This document shows positions 54,275 to 62,455 of a stretch of DNA of 64,000 nucleotides, in pieces (positions within the stretch are counted from its first letter, which is position 1; the number at the start of each line of letters is the position of its first letter). Below the pieces are notes generated by a model. That model was not told the origin of the DNA. It did no database searches and saw only the letters and a list, made by a program, of their open reading frames with translations. The translations under genes and the position numbers were made by a program. The stretch is from the NCBI GenBank assembly GCA_963713965.1, contig OY970217.1, positions 1,116,001 to 1,180,000 of the forward strand. The letters run 5' to 3'. This stretch comes from CALAGB01 sp963713965. GTDB taxonomy: Bacteria > Chloroflexota > Chloroflexia > Thermomicrobiales > Thermomicrobiaceae.

Positions 54275-54811
54275 TCATCGTTGTGATGGGGAAAGCTGTA
54301 AGAATTGCGCGCGGAGCGCTTCCTCCGCCCGCACCAGAATCGTTCCGACTGAACTTGGCTTGACGCTGATCGCCGTGGCGATCTCCGCGTACGAGACCCC
54401 CGACGATCGAAGAATCAGGACCGTACGATCCCTTTCACGCAATCGGGAGAGCGCTCGACGAACGAGCGCTGCGTCTTGCTGGCTCTCGGCCTCACTCGCC
54501 GCGCTCGGCGCTGACGCCTGCAGAGATTGCTCCAGTCGCGCCCAGTTCAACAAGCGTCGATGCAGACGCCGTCGGGAGCGAAGGGCGTTGAAACCGGCGT
54601 TGGAGGCAACCCGGTAGAGCCACCCACCAACGTTTCCATCGTCACCCAACGAACCAGAACGTTCGTGCAAGCGCAGGAAGACCTCCTGGGCAAGATCCTC
54701 CGCCTCCTCAGGCGATCCCGTGATGCGAATCAGCACCCGGTAGACCGTCGCATAGTAGCGACGAAAGATCTCATCGAATTCGGCGTCGGCGGTGGTGTCC
54801 GCGTCAGTCAT
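54275..54811 (-). CDS. ECF-type RNA polymerase sigma factor
   Basis: 178 residues from an ATG at 54811; longer frames reach 54898. Region 2 spans about residues 5-80 (RYYATVYRVLIRITGSPEEA and LYRVASNAG) and region 4 about 120-170 (RDRTVLILRSSGVSYAEIAT). Adjacent genes are its membrane anti-sigma and an HtrA-like protease, the layout of an envelope-stress regulon. Confidence 0.85.
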   Translation of the reverse strand: MTDADTTADAEFDEIFRRYYATVYRVLIRITGSPEEAEDLAQEVFLRLHERSGSLGDDGNVGGWLYRVASNAGFNALRSRRRLHRRLLNWARLEQSLQASAPSAASEAESQQDAALVRRALSRLRERDRTVLILRSSGVSYAEIATAISVKPSSVGTILVRAEEALRAQFLQLSPSQR

Positions 54812-54963
54812 CGTGAAGCGGCTCACCGTCGAGAACGTCTTCGGTCCGACCATTGGGGTGTAACTCCACCCGAACGTGCCCGAGGGCACCGATCGCACTC
54901 ACTTAACTAAACACCGTGGACCGATGATATGTGACATCACGATCTCGGCCCTGAAACGGCTAA

Positions 54964-54991
54964 CGGGGACCGGCTTTCCTGCCGATCCCCG
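54964..54991 (-). terminator. Terminator after htrA-like gene
   Basis: An imperfect stem CGGGGACCGGC/GCCGATCCCCG with a six-base loop, 37 bases past the protease stop in the minus direction. Confidence 0.6.
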
Positions 54992-55027
54992 CTCGCCTCG
55001 TGAGGAGGGGAAGTGGAACTTGGATTC

Positions 55028-56164
55028 TCAGGTTGTCGACGCAGGTCGTTTGTCCAGGCTCACCTTGACCTCGTCTTGGCTGCCGTCCTGATGCCGCACG
55101 GAAAGCGTAACGGTCTCTCCAGGGTTGTGTTTGTAGACCTCATTCAGGAACTGATGCTCGCTATCGAGCGTTGTTCCGTCGACCGCTGTGATGACGTCAC
55201 CTGGTGCGAGTCCGGCACGATCGGCGGGGCCGTTCGAGACGATGTCGACGATAGTGATCGCTCCAGAATTGCTCGCGGTCAGGTCGTCGACAGCCGAGCT
55301 CGTCGGCCTGAAGCTTACACCCACATATGGATGATCGATCTGCCCCTGGCTAATGATTTGTTCGGCATACGATTTCACTGTATCGCTGGCGATGGCGAAA
55401 CCGAGGCCTTCCGCACCCGGCTGACCGAACCCTCCGCGCACGACGGCGGTGTTCATGCCGATCACCTCGCCTTGCAGATTGAGAATCGGGCCACCTGAAT
55501 TGCCGGGATTGATTGGAGCGTCGTGCTGAATGAGATTACCCAACAGATAGCCGTCGCCAGTGTCCAGGCTGCGGTCGACGCCGCCGATGATGCCATCCGT
55601 CACTGTGTTACGAAACTCGCCGAGCGCGCTTCCAATGGCGATGATGCTCTGTCCCGGTTGCACGTCCTTTGAATCGCCAAACGAGACGGTCGCGGGAACA
55701 CTGCCGTTCATCTTGATCACCGCAACGTCCTGGAACGCATCGGTTCCGACTAGCGTAGCCTCCGACTTGGTGCCGTCCAGCGTGACGACGACGAGCGCAT
55801 CCGCTCCATCCACGACGTGGTTGTTCGTCACCACGTGTCCTTCGCTGTCAATGATGAAGCCGCTCCCCATCGAAACGGTCTGTTCGGTCCCGTCCGCCCC
55901 CTTTTCCTGATTTTCGATGGTAACGACGGCGGGGTTCACCTTGCTGACGATGGCGTCCTTCGTCTGGATCGCGACGTCGGACTGGCCATCGCCCGTGGGC
56001 GAATTGGACGAGGTCTGCAGTACAGCTGAAGGAGTCGAGGATCGCTGATGGTGTCCGTAGAGATATCCGGCGACTCCGCCCATCAGAACGCCACCGGTCA
56101 GGCCCACTACGAGGGCCAAGATCAGCAGCCCGATGGCTGAAGTCAATGCAATCTGTCGTCTCAT
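55028..56164 (-). CDS. Membrane-anchored HtrA/DegP-like serine protease with PDZ domain
   Basis: 378 residues from an ATG behind GAAGGA. After a short basic N-terminus, a membrane helix (residues 6-30) is followed by a trypsin-like domain with H in VVTNNHVVDGA, D in DAFQDVAVIKM and S in INPGNSGGP, then one PDZ domain (residues 285-370, GLAPGDVITAVDG). It degrades or checks misfolded envelope proteins. Its position beside the ECF sigma and anti-sigma genes suggests envelope-stress function. Confidence 0.9.
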   Translation of the reverse strand: MRRQIALTSAIGLLILALVVGLTGGVLMGGVAGYLYGHHQRSSTPSAVLQTSSNSPTGDGQSDVAIQTKDAIVSKVNPAVVTIENQEKGADGTEQTVSMGSGFIIDSEGHVVTNNHVVDGADALVVVTLDGTKSEATLVGTDAFQDVAVIKMNGSVPATVSFGDSKDVQPGQSIIAIGSALGEFRNTVTDGIIGGVDRSLDTGDGYLLGNLIQHDAPINPGNSGGPILNLQGEVIGMNTAVVRGGFGQPGAEGLGFAIASDTVKSYAEQIISQGQIDHPYVGVSFRPTSSAVDDLTASNSGAITIVDIVSNGPADRAGLAPGDVITAVDGTTLDSEHQFLNEVYKHNPGETVTLSVRHQDGSQDEVKVSLDKRPASTT

Positions 56165-56399
56165 CCAGGATCCTTCGGCGATGAGGCTGAGTGACTTCCC
56201 CCGATACCCCATTCAATCGTCGACCGGCGAGATAAGGGAAACGTGAATCGAGGCTGAATTCAGTCTGAACGCCCCACACCGCCGCGTAGCGCCCCCTCGC
56301 ATTCCACACTCGGAATTATAGATTTTTTCAGCGTTGGATGAAGAATAGACAGGCGAGTGGACATTACCGGCAACCGGAAACACAGAAATCGCGACGAAG

Positions 56400-56429
56400 T
56401 TGACCTGGCGTGAGTACCACTGCTATGAT
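56400..56429 (+). promoter_or_regulatory. Sigma-70 promoter candidate
   Basis: TTGACC at 56400-56405 and TATGAT at 56424-56429 with an 18-base spacer. It would give a leader of about 740 bases before the first binding-protein gene, so it may serve an unrecognised short transcript instead. Confidence 0.4.
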
Positions 56430-57136
56430 TCCACCATCACAACAACGGGCGGGATATTAGTTACTCATTCGTGCAAGGTCGCGCTTCCACCGCGCGATAT
56501 TGGTGTATCAAACCATATCTGCACCGAGCGACTTCTCTGGAGCGGCACGTTTTACTCCCCTGTAGCCGATCTCCGGACGCCAAAATAATGGGACGTACTG
56601 GCGCGTAAATTGTCGATTTTCGACCGCGTTCCGAACCGATCCGCCGATTGATTCGCCTTCAAATCGGACGGTTTCGTGTTCCCATTTTCGCAGCTTCTCC
56701 TTCCGTCTCTTCCTATTTTCCTCGGATTCTGACTTCTCTATTTACGGAAAGAGCAAATTGACCGATAATTGGTTCAATGCTTGTATCAGGAATACGCTGT
56801 GACATGCGCTTCGCCGCTTTACCGCTGGAATGCACTGTCTTCTCTCCGGACTCTCTTGCATATCATTCACTGTTTCGGTATCTTCTGAGATGGCAAATTG
56901 CCTGATGAGAAGTTGCAACCGGAGTCGGTCGCCAGGAAGCGCCGTCAAGACGCACGATCTGCACCCAGATCCAGAGGCGATCTCGAACAGGCTGTTCAAC
57001 GATAGGAGGTCGGTTCCATTCGCGATTCAACCGTGTTCGCTCTCCGCGGATCGTCGCGTAACGATTCCTTGGTGGCGCGTCGAGAGCGTGACAATGGGTC
57101 GCCGACAATATCCGGTCACAAATTCATCAGGTCGGT

Positions 57137-57154
57137 GTGCTCAGAAAAGAGCAC
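57137..57154 (+). other. Leader hairpin before the first binding-protein gene
   Basis: GTGCTC AGAAAA GAGCAC, immediately before the AGGAGGAG ribosome site at 57159. It could protect the transcript or tune translation. The second copy also has hairpins before its ribosome site. Confidence 0.5.
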
Positions 57155-57171
57155 TTGTAGGAGGAGAGAAC

Positions 57172-59082
57172 GTGAACCCGAACTCCAAGTTCGAAGAATT
57201 ACTGAGCGCGGCCCAAAGCGGCCGTCTTAGCCGCCGTAACGTTCTGAAAAAGGGCGTGGCGCTCGGATTGAGCGCGCCGGCCATCGCGGCCCTGCTGGCC
57301 GCGTGCGGAAGCTCGAATAACAACACCCCGGCCTCCACGGCCGCCAGCACCGGCACATCCTCGGGCGGAACCGGAAGCACGGCGACCAGCACATCGAGCG
57401 GCGAGGGGACCCCTGGCGCAACCACTGCCGCTGGATCGACAGCCACAAGCGGCTCGACCGGACAGCGTGGTGGCGGCGGCGAGCTCCGTCTCCTGTGGTG
57501 GCAGGCCCCGACGATTCTGAACTGCCACCTCTCATCCGGCACCAAGGACTTCGATGCCACGCGCGTCGTGCTCGAGCCATTGATCGAAACGCTCGCCGAC
57601 GGCACGATGGTACCGGTTCTGGCTGCAGAAGTACCCGCGCTGGGCAACGGAGTCGCCGAGGACGGCACCTCCGTCACGTACAAGCTGCGCCAGGGTGTCA
57701 AGTGGCACGATGGCCAGGACTTCACGGCTGACGACGTGGCGTTCACCTTCACCTGGGTGACTGACACGGCGGTTGCCGCCACCACCGAGGGTAACTACGA
57801 GTCGATCGACACGGTCGAAGCAGTCGATCCGCAGACCGTCAAGATCACCTTCAAGCAGCCGAATCCGGACTGGTTCACGCCGTTCCGATCCGGTGAGGGT
57901 GTCATCCTGCCGAAGCACATCATGCAGGACTACACCGGCGAAAAGGCGCGCACGGCGCCATTCAATCTCAAGCCGGTCGGCACCGGTCCATATAAGGTCG
58001 ACAGCTTCACCCCTGGCGACACCGTGGTCTACTCGATCAACAACGACTACTGGGATCCGGGCAAGCCAGCCTTCGACAAGATCACGATGAAGGGTGGCGG
58101 CGACGCGACCTCGGCGGCTCGTGCGGTCATCCAGTCCGGCGAAGTCGACTACGCCTGGAACATCCAGACCGAAGAAGCCGTCATGAAGCAGATCGAGAGC
58201 TCCGGCGATCTAGGGAAATTCATCACGTGGGCCGGTGGCGGTACCGAGAAGCTGCTGATCAACCGTTCCGACCCGGAAACCGATCAGGGCGGCCAGAAGT
58301 CGAACAAAGACGTGCCGCACCCACACTTCAAGGTTCTCGAGGTTCGACAGGCGTTGAACATGTCCGTCGACCGCGATTCCGTCGCCACTCAGCTCTACGG
58401 TCGCGGCGGTAAGGCGACGCCGTTTGTGCAGAACATGGTCACCACCATCTTCCCGGACGGCATCAACTACGAGTTCGACCTGGACAAGGCTGCCGCGCTG
58501 CTCGATAAGGCCGGCGCGACGATGAATGGCAGCACGCGCGAACTCAATGGTCGAGCGATGCACTGGACCTACCAGACATCGGTCAACTCGGTTCGCCAGA
58601 AGCACCAGGAGATCGTCAAGCAGTCGCTCGGCAAGATCGGTGTCGAGATCGAGATCAAGTCGATCGACGCCTCCGTCTACTTCTCGGGCGACCCGGGCAA
58701 CGAGCAGACGACCAACCACTTCTATGCCGACCTGGAGATGTACACCAACTCTCCGTCGAGTCCGTTCCCCATCCTCTGGTTCCAGCGCTACCTGTCAACA
58801 CAGATCGCGCAGAAGGAGAATCAGTGGTCGGGCAATAACTACGCTCGAATCAATAACCCGGACTTCGACAAGCTCTACAACCAGGTTGCGCAGGAGATGG
58901 ATCCGACCAAGTCGACGGACCTCTTCAAGCAGATCATGCAACTGTCATGGGATCAGGTCTTCGAGCTTGGTCAGATCGCGCGTCAGAACGTGGCCGCGGT
59001 CAGCAACAAGCTGCAAGGCCAGCAGCCGAGCCAGTGGACCTACGGCACGTACGACATCAAGAACTGGTCGATGAAGAGCTAG
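57172..59082 (+). CDS. Oligopeptide-type ABC solute-binding lipoprotein, copy 1
   Basis: 636 residues from a GTG behind AGGAGGAG. The N-terminus combines a twin-arginine motif (LSRRNVLKKG) and a lipobox ALLAAC at about residue 44, then a Ser/Thr/Gly-rich linker, so it should be a Tat-exported lipoprotein. The body is an SBP_bac_5-type domain, with a YKLRQGVKWHDGQDFTADDV segment typical of DppA/OppA. A closely similar second copy follows at 59625 with identical length. No permease or ATPase genes are adjacent. Confidence 0.88.
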   Translation: MNPNSKFEELLSAAQSGRLSRRNVLKKGVALGLSAPAIAALLAACGSSNNNTPASTAASTGTSSGGTGSTATSTSSGEGTPGATTAAGSTATSGSTGQRGGGGELRLLWWQAPTILNCHLSSGTKDFDATRVVLEPLIETLADGTMVPVLAAEVPALGNGVAEDGTSVTYKLRQGVKWHDGQDFTADDVAFTFTWVTDTAVAATTEGNYESIDTVEAVDPQTVKITFKQPNPDWFTPFRSGEGVILPKHIMQDYTGEKARTAPFNLKPVGTGPYKVDSFTPGDTVVYSINNDYWDPGKPAFDKITMKGGGDATSAARAVIQSGEVDYAWNIQTEEAVMKQIESSGDLGKFITWAGGGTEKLLINRSDPETDQGGQKSNKDVPHPHFKVLEVRQALNMSVDRDSVATQLYGRGGKATPFVQNMVTTIFPDGINYEFDLDKAAALLDKAGATMNGSTRELNGRAMHWTYQTSVNSVRQKHQEIVKQSLGKIGVEIEIKSIDASVYFSGDPGNEQTTNHFYADLEMYTNSPSSPFPILWFQRYLSTQIAQKENQWSGNNYARINNPDFDKLYNQVAQEMDPTKSTDLFKQIMQLSWDQVFELGQIARQNVAAVSNKLQGQQPSQWTYGTYDIKNWSMKS

Positions 59083-59117
59083 CGAACCGTCTTTCGCCAA
59101 TCCGAGTCGTCCAGCTC

Positions 59118-59145
59118 ATCGGGGTGGGAATGATCCCACCCCGAT
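59118..59145 (+). terminator. Terminator after the first binding-protein gene
   Basis: A perfect 12-base stem ATCGGGGTGGGA/TCCCACCCCGAT with an ATGA loop, 35 bases past the stop, followed by TCTTGTT. Confidence 0.82.
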
Positions 59146-59624
59146 TCTTGTTCCCTTGAATCCCTGAATTCACTTCCTCTGAGCATCGATCCAATCTCCG
59201 TGCACATTCGCGCGGATACATATGAATACGGATTCCCAACCAGTAGGTTGATGAACGCGCAACTTCGACTGCACTCTTGCACATGGCTCATCCATTGACT
59301 GTCAATGCAATGCCTGCTTGCGTAAACTATTCGTATCAGGTATCTTCGATATCACAGGTAACCATCCCGTAGAACCGTCGGCAGGATAGCGTTTCGTGCG
59401 TACCGCTACCCGTACTCGGCGAAAAGTGTTTGGTGCCTTTAGTCGTGTGTTGGCGACGATGGAGGGAGGAAAAACCACGCAAGCGTGCAGACGGCGAACC
59501 CGCCGGAGCACGACATCATCGTTCACGTCCCACTCAGAGACCACATTGGGAAATGACTCGACAACACGTCCCTATGGATAGGGACAGCTGAACCCGGGAG
59601 TCCGGGTAGCAGGAGGAGATTGTC
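59146..59624. other. Leader region of the second binding-protein gene
   Basis: No convincing gene. It contains GTCCCTAT/ATAGGGAC (59568-59585) and ACCCGG/CCGGGT (59592-59607) hairpins directly before the AGGAGGAG ribosome site, and a TTGACT around 59296 without a good -10. The hairpins resemble in position the one before copy 1, though the sequences differ. Confidence 0.45.
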
Positions 59625-61535
59625 ATGGATCAGGACCCACGATTTAGTAACCTGATGCGAGCGGCGACGCGCGGCGAGCTCAGTCGACGCGCGGTGCTCA
59701 AGCGCGCGGTCGCATTGGGACTGAGTGCTCCGGCCATCGCAGCGCTACTCGCGGCATGCGGCAGCTCGAACAAAACTACTCCGACCACGTCATCGGCGTC
59801 GACGTCAACATCCAGCAGTGGCGGCACAACGCCCGCAGCGACAACAGCTGCCACTACTTCAGCCTCTACTCCGGAAGCGACGGCTGCGTCCAGCGCCACG
59901 AGCGCCTCGACCGGTCAGCGTGGCGGCGATGGCGAGCTTCGCCTGCTCTGGTGGCAAGCGCCGACCATTCTGAACTGTCACCTCTCATCCGGTACCAAAG
60001 ACTTCGACGCGGCTCGCGTCTGCCTGGAGCCACTGACCGACTTCGACAAAGACGGCAAAGTGGTACCTGTGTTGGCGGCGGAGGCCCCATCCCTCGGCAA
60101 CGGCGTCTCCGAGGACGGCACGACGGTTACCTACAAGCTACGTGAGGGCGTCAAGTGGCACGATGGCCAGGACTTCACGGCAGACGACGTCGTCTTCACC
60201 TGGCAGTGGGTCACCGACGAGAAAGTCGCCGCGACCACGTCCGGTGATTACGATCTGATCGACACGGTCGAAGCGGTCGATCCGCAGACCGTCAAGATCA
60301 CCTTCAAGAGCCCGAACCCGGACTGGTTCACTCCATTCCACGGCGGTGACGGTGTCATCATTCCTAAGCACATCATGCAGGACTACATGGGGGAGAAGGC
60401 TCGCACCGCGCCATTCAATCTCAAGCCGATCGGCACCGGTCCGTTCAAGGTCGATAGCTTCGCACCTGGCGACAACGTTCAGTACTCCCTCTTTGCGGAT
60501 TACTGGGATCCCGGAAAGCCGCACTTTGATAAGGTCAGCATGAAAGGTGGCGGCGACGCGACCTCGGCGTCTCGTGCGGTCATTCAGTCCGGCGAAGTCG
60601 ACTATGCCTGGAACATCCAGGTTGAAGAAGCGGTCATGAAGCAGATCGAGAGCGCCGGCGATCTGGGCAAGTTCATTACCTGGGGCGGCGGTGGCACCGA
60701 GAAGCTGCTGATCAACCACTCCGACCCGGAAACCGATCAGGGCGGCCAGAAGTCGAACAAAGACGTCCCGCACCCACACTTCAAGGTGCTCGAGGTTCGA
60801 CAGGCGTTGAACATGTCCGTCGACCGCGATTCCGTTGCCACTCAGCTCTACGGTCGCGGCGGGAAGGCCACTCCGTTCGTCCAGAACCAGGTGACCGCGA
60901 TCTTTCCGGACGGCATCAACTACGAGTTCGACCTGGACAAGGCTGCCGCGCTGCTCGACAAGGCCGGCGCGACCATGAACGGCAACGTCCGGTCACTGAA
61001 TGGTCGCAACCTCCACTGGACGTATCAGACGTCGGTCAACTCGGTTCGTCAGAAGCACCAGGAGATCGTCAAGCAGTCGCTCGGCAAGATCGGTGTCGAG
61101 ATCGAGATCAAGTCGATCGACGCCTCCGTCTACTTCTCGGGCGACCCGGGCAACGAGCAGACGACCAACCACTTCTATGCCGACCTGGAGATGTACACCA
61201 ACTCTCCGTCGAGTCCGTTCCCCATCCTCTGGTTCCAGCGCTATCTTACGAGCCACATCGCGCAGAAGGAAAACCAGTGGGCGCAGGACAACTACGCTCG
61301 AATCAACAACCCGGACTTCGACAAACTGTATGACCAGGTCAAGCAGGAGATGGATCCGACCAAGTCGACGGACATCTTCAAGCAAATCATGCAGTTGGTC
61401 TGGGATGAGGTCTTCGAGCTTGGTCAGATCGCGCGTCAGAATGTGGGTGCCATCAGCAACAAGATCGAGGGCAAGAACTCGACTCAGTGGACTGGCGACA
61501 CGTACGACTTGAAGAACTGGCACAAGACGAGCTAG
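59625..61535 (+). CDS. Oligopeptide-type ABC solute-binding lipoprotein, copy 2
   Basis: 636 residues. Like copy 1 it has a twin-arginine-like segment (LSRRAVLKRAV), lipobox ALLAAC, a low-complexity linker, and the SBP_bac_5 domain with YKLREGVKWHDGQD. Similarity to copy 1 is very high over the C-terminal half, including stretches of identical bases (for example from the end of the HPHFKVLEVRQALNMSVD motif onward), and lower in the linker and first third. This points to a recent duplication or gene conversion with diverging ligand-facing parts. The two differ in ribosome leader and terminator. Confidence 0.9.
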   Translation: MDQDPRFSNLMRAATRGELSRRAVLKRAVALGLSAPAIAALLAACGSSNKTTPTTSSASTSTSSSGGTTPAATTAATTSASTPEATAASSATSASTGQRGGDGELRLLWWQAPTILNCHLSSGTKDFDAARVCLEPLTDFDKDGKVVPVLAAEAPSLGNGVSEDGTTVTYKLREGVKWHDGQDFTADDVVFTWQWVTDEKVAATTSGDYDLIDTVEAVDPQTVKITFKSPNPDWFTPFHGGDGVIIPKHIMQDYMGEKARTAPFNLKPIGTGPFKVDSFAPGDNVQYSLFADYWDPGKPHFDKVSMKGGGDATSASRAVIQSGEVDYAWNIQVEEAVMKQIESAGDLGKFITWGGGGTEKLLINHSDPETDQGGQKSNKDVPHPHFKVLEVRQALNMSVDRDSVATQLYGRGGKATPFVQNQVTAIFPDGINYEFDLDKAAALLDKAGATMNGNVRSLNGRNLHWTYQTSVNSVRQKHQEIVKQSLGKIGVEIEIKSIDASVYFSGDPGNEQTTNHFYADLEMYTNSPSSPFPILWFQRYLTSHIAQKENQWAQDNYARINNPDFDKLYDQVKQEMDPTKSTDIFKQIMQLVWDEVFELGQIARQNVGAISNKIEGKNSTQWTGDTYDLKNWHKTS

Positions 61536-61572
61536 CGCGAATTCACGTTTCGCATTAGCACATCGATCGAAG

Positions 61573-61593
61573 CGGGGCGTCTCTGGCGTCCCG
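61573..61593 (+). terminator. Terminator after the second binding-protein gene
   Basis: A seven-base stem CGGGGCG/CGTCCCG (one G-U pair) with a seven-base loop and TTTCGTCTTGT after it. Confidence 0.6.
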
Positions 61594-61670
61594 TTTCGTC
61601 TTGTGTCGCGGGCCCGTTACGCTCACCCACTGAGAAACTCATAATAGAATTGGCGGCGAGGTGAGATCCC

Positions 61671-62081
61671 ATGACGTGCGAACGCTGCCACGACTCCATG
61701 CCGCCAGGGCTACGCGAAGGAATATCGCTCTTCAACGCGGGCGAATACTTCGAGTGTCACGAGGTGCTCGAGGATATCTGGCGTGAAGAGCGCGATCCGG
61801 TGCGCGCACTGTATCAGGGGATCCTTCAGATCGGCGTCGCCTTCCACCACCTGCATCGCGACAACTGGCGTGGAGCCGTGAAGCTGCTCGATGGTGGGAC
61901 GGAGAAAGTCGCCCGCTTCCTGCCCAGGTGCATGGGGGTCGATACGCAGAAGCTCAATCGCGAAGCGCGTGCCTGTCTAGAATCATTGCGCGAGCTCGGT
62001 CCTGAGCGGCTGAACGAGTTCGATCGCTCGATGATCCCCAAAGTATCGTTTGACCCACGACGAATCGGGCATCCACGATGA
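61671..62081 (+). CDS. DUF309 family protein
   Basis: 136 residues with the family motif YFECHEVLEDIWR near residue 28. DUF309 proteins are small helical proteins of unknown role. The two cysteines at the N-terminus (CERC) could bind metal. It overlaps the next gene by four bases. Confidence 0.82.
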   Translation: MTCERCHDSMPPGLREGISLFNAGEYFECHEVLEDIWREERDPVRALYQGILQIGVAFHHLHRDNWRGAVKLLDGGTEKVARFLPRCMGVDTQKLNREARACLESLRELGPERLNEFDRSMIPKVSFDPRRIGHPR

Positions 62082-62455
62082 GTCGCTACCCGATCAAGCG
62101 CTCTCCCGTCTGGGCGTGGGCGCTCCTGGTCATCGGAGCGACCGAATCCTCGTCGTATGTCGATATCGGACCAGATGAGATCGTGGCGCAGTTCGGCTGG
62201 AAGCGAATCGTCGTCCCGCGCACGGACGTGGACTACGCGGAACGATCCGCATGGCCTTGGTGGGGCGGAATTGGATGGCGCTCGGATTTGCGGCACTCGA
62301 TCGGCTTGATCGGCGCCCTCAGTCCGATCCTGCGCATTCACACAAAGCCGCGCCGAACGTCATTGCTCGGCATTCCGGTCACACTGACCGATCTCTACTT
62401 GAGCGTCGAGGATCCCGAGGCCGCCGTCCGCGAGCTTTCTTCCTCGTCCACCTAA
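62078..62455 (+). CDS. Hypothetical protein
   Basis: 125 residues; one short hydrophobic segment near the N-terminus, then a beta-rich part with PWWGGIGW. I do not recognise it. Start overlaps the DUF309 stop (ATGA), and its stop overlaps the convergent synthetase stop. Confidence 0.6.
   Translation: MSRYPIKRSPVWAWALLVIGATESSSYVDIGPDEIVAQFGWKRIVVPRTDVDYAERSAWPWWGGIGWRSDLRHSIGLIGALSPILRIHTKPRRTSLLGIPVTLTDLYLSVEDPEAAVRELSSSST

Larger units (their letters stand above)
56165..57171. other. Thousand-base region upstream of the first solute-binding protein
   Basis: No convincing gene. The composition is more AT-rich than neighbours. It has two candidate sigma-70 promoters (TTGACC-N18-TATGAT at 56400-56429 and TTGACC-N17-TTGTAT at 56758-56786) and a hairpin just before the ribosome site. 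The long frame that runs into the binding-protein gene is only its extension upstream of the GTG. Confidence 0.45.

Noticed and set aside
59396..59581. 61-residue frame in the leader of the second binding-protein gene
   Set aside because: Arg/Thr/Ser-rich chance frame with no ribosome-site logic or motif.
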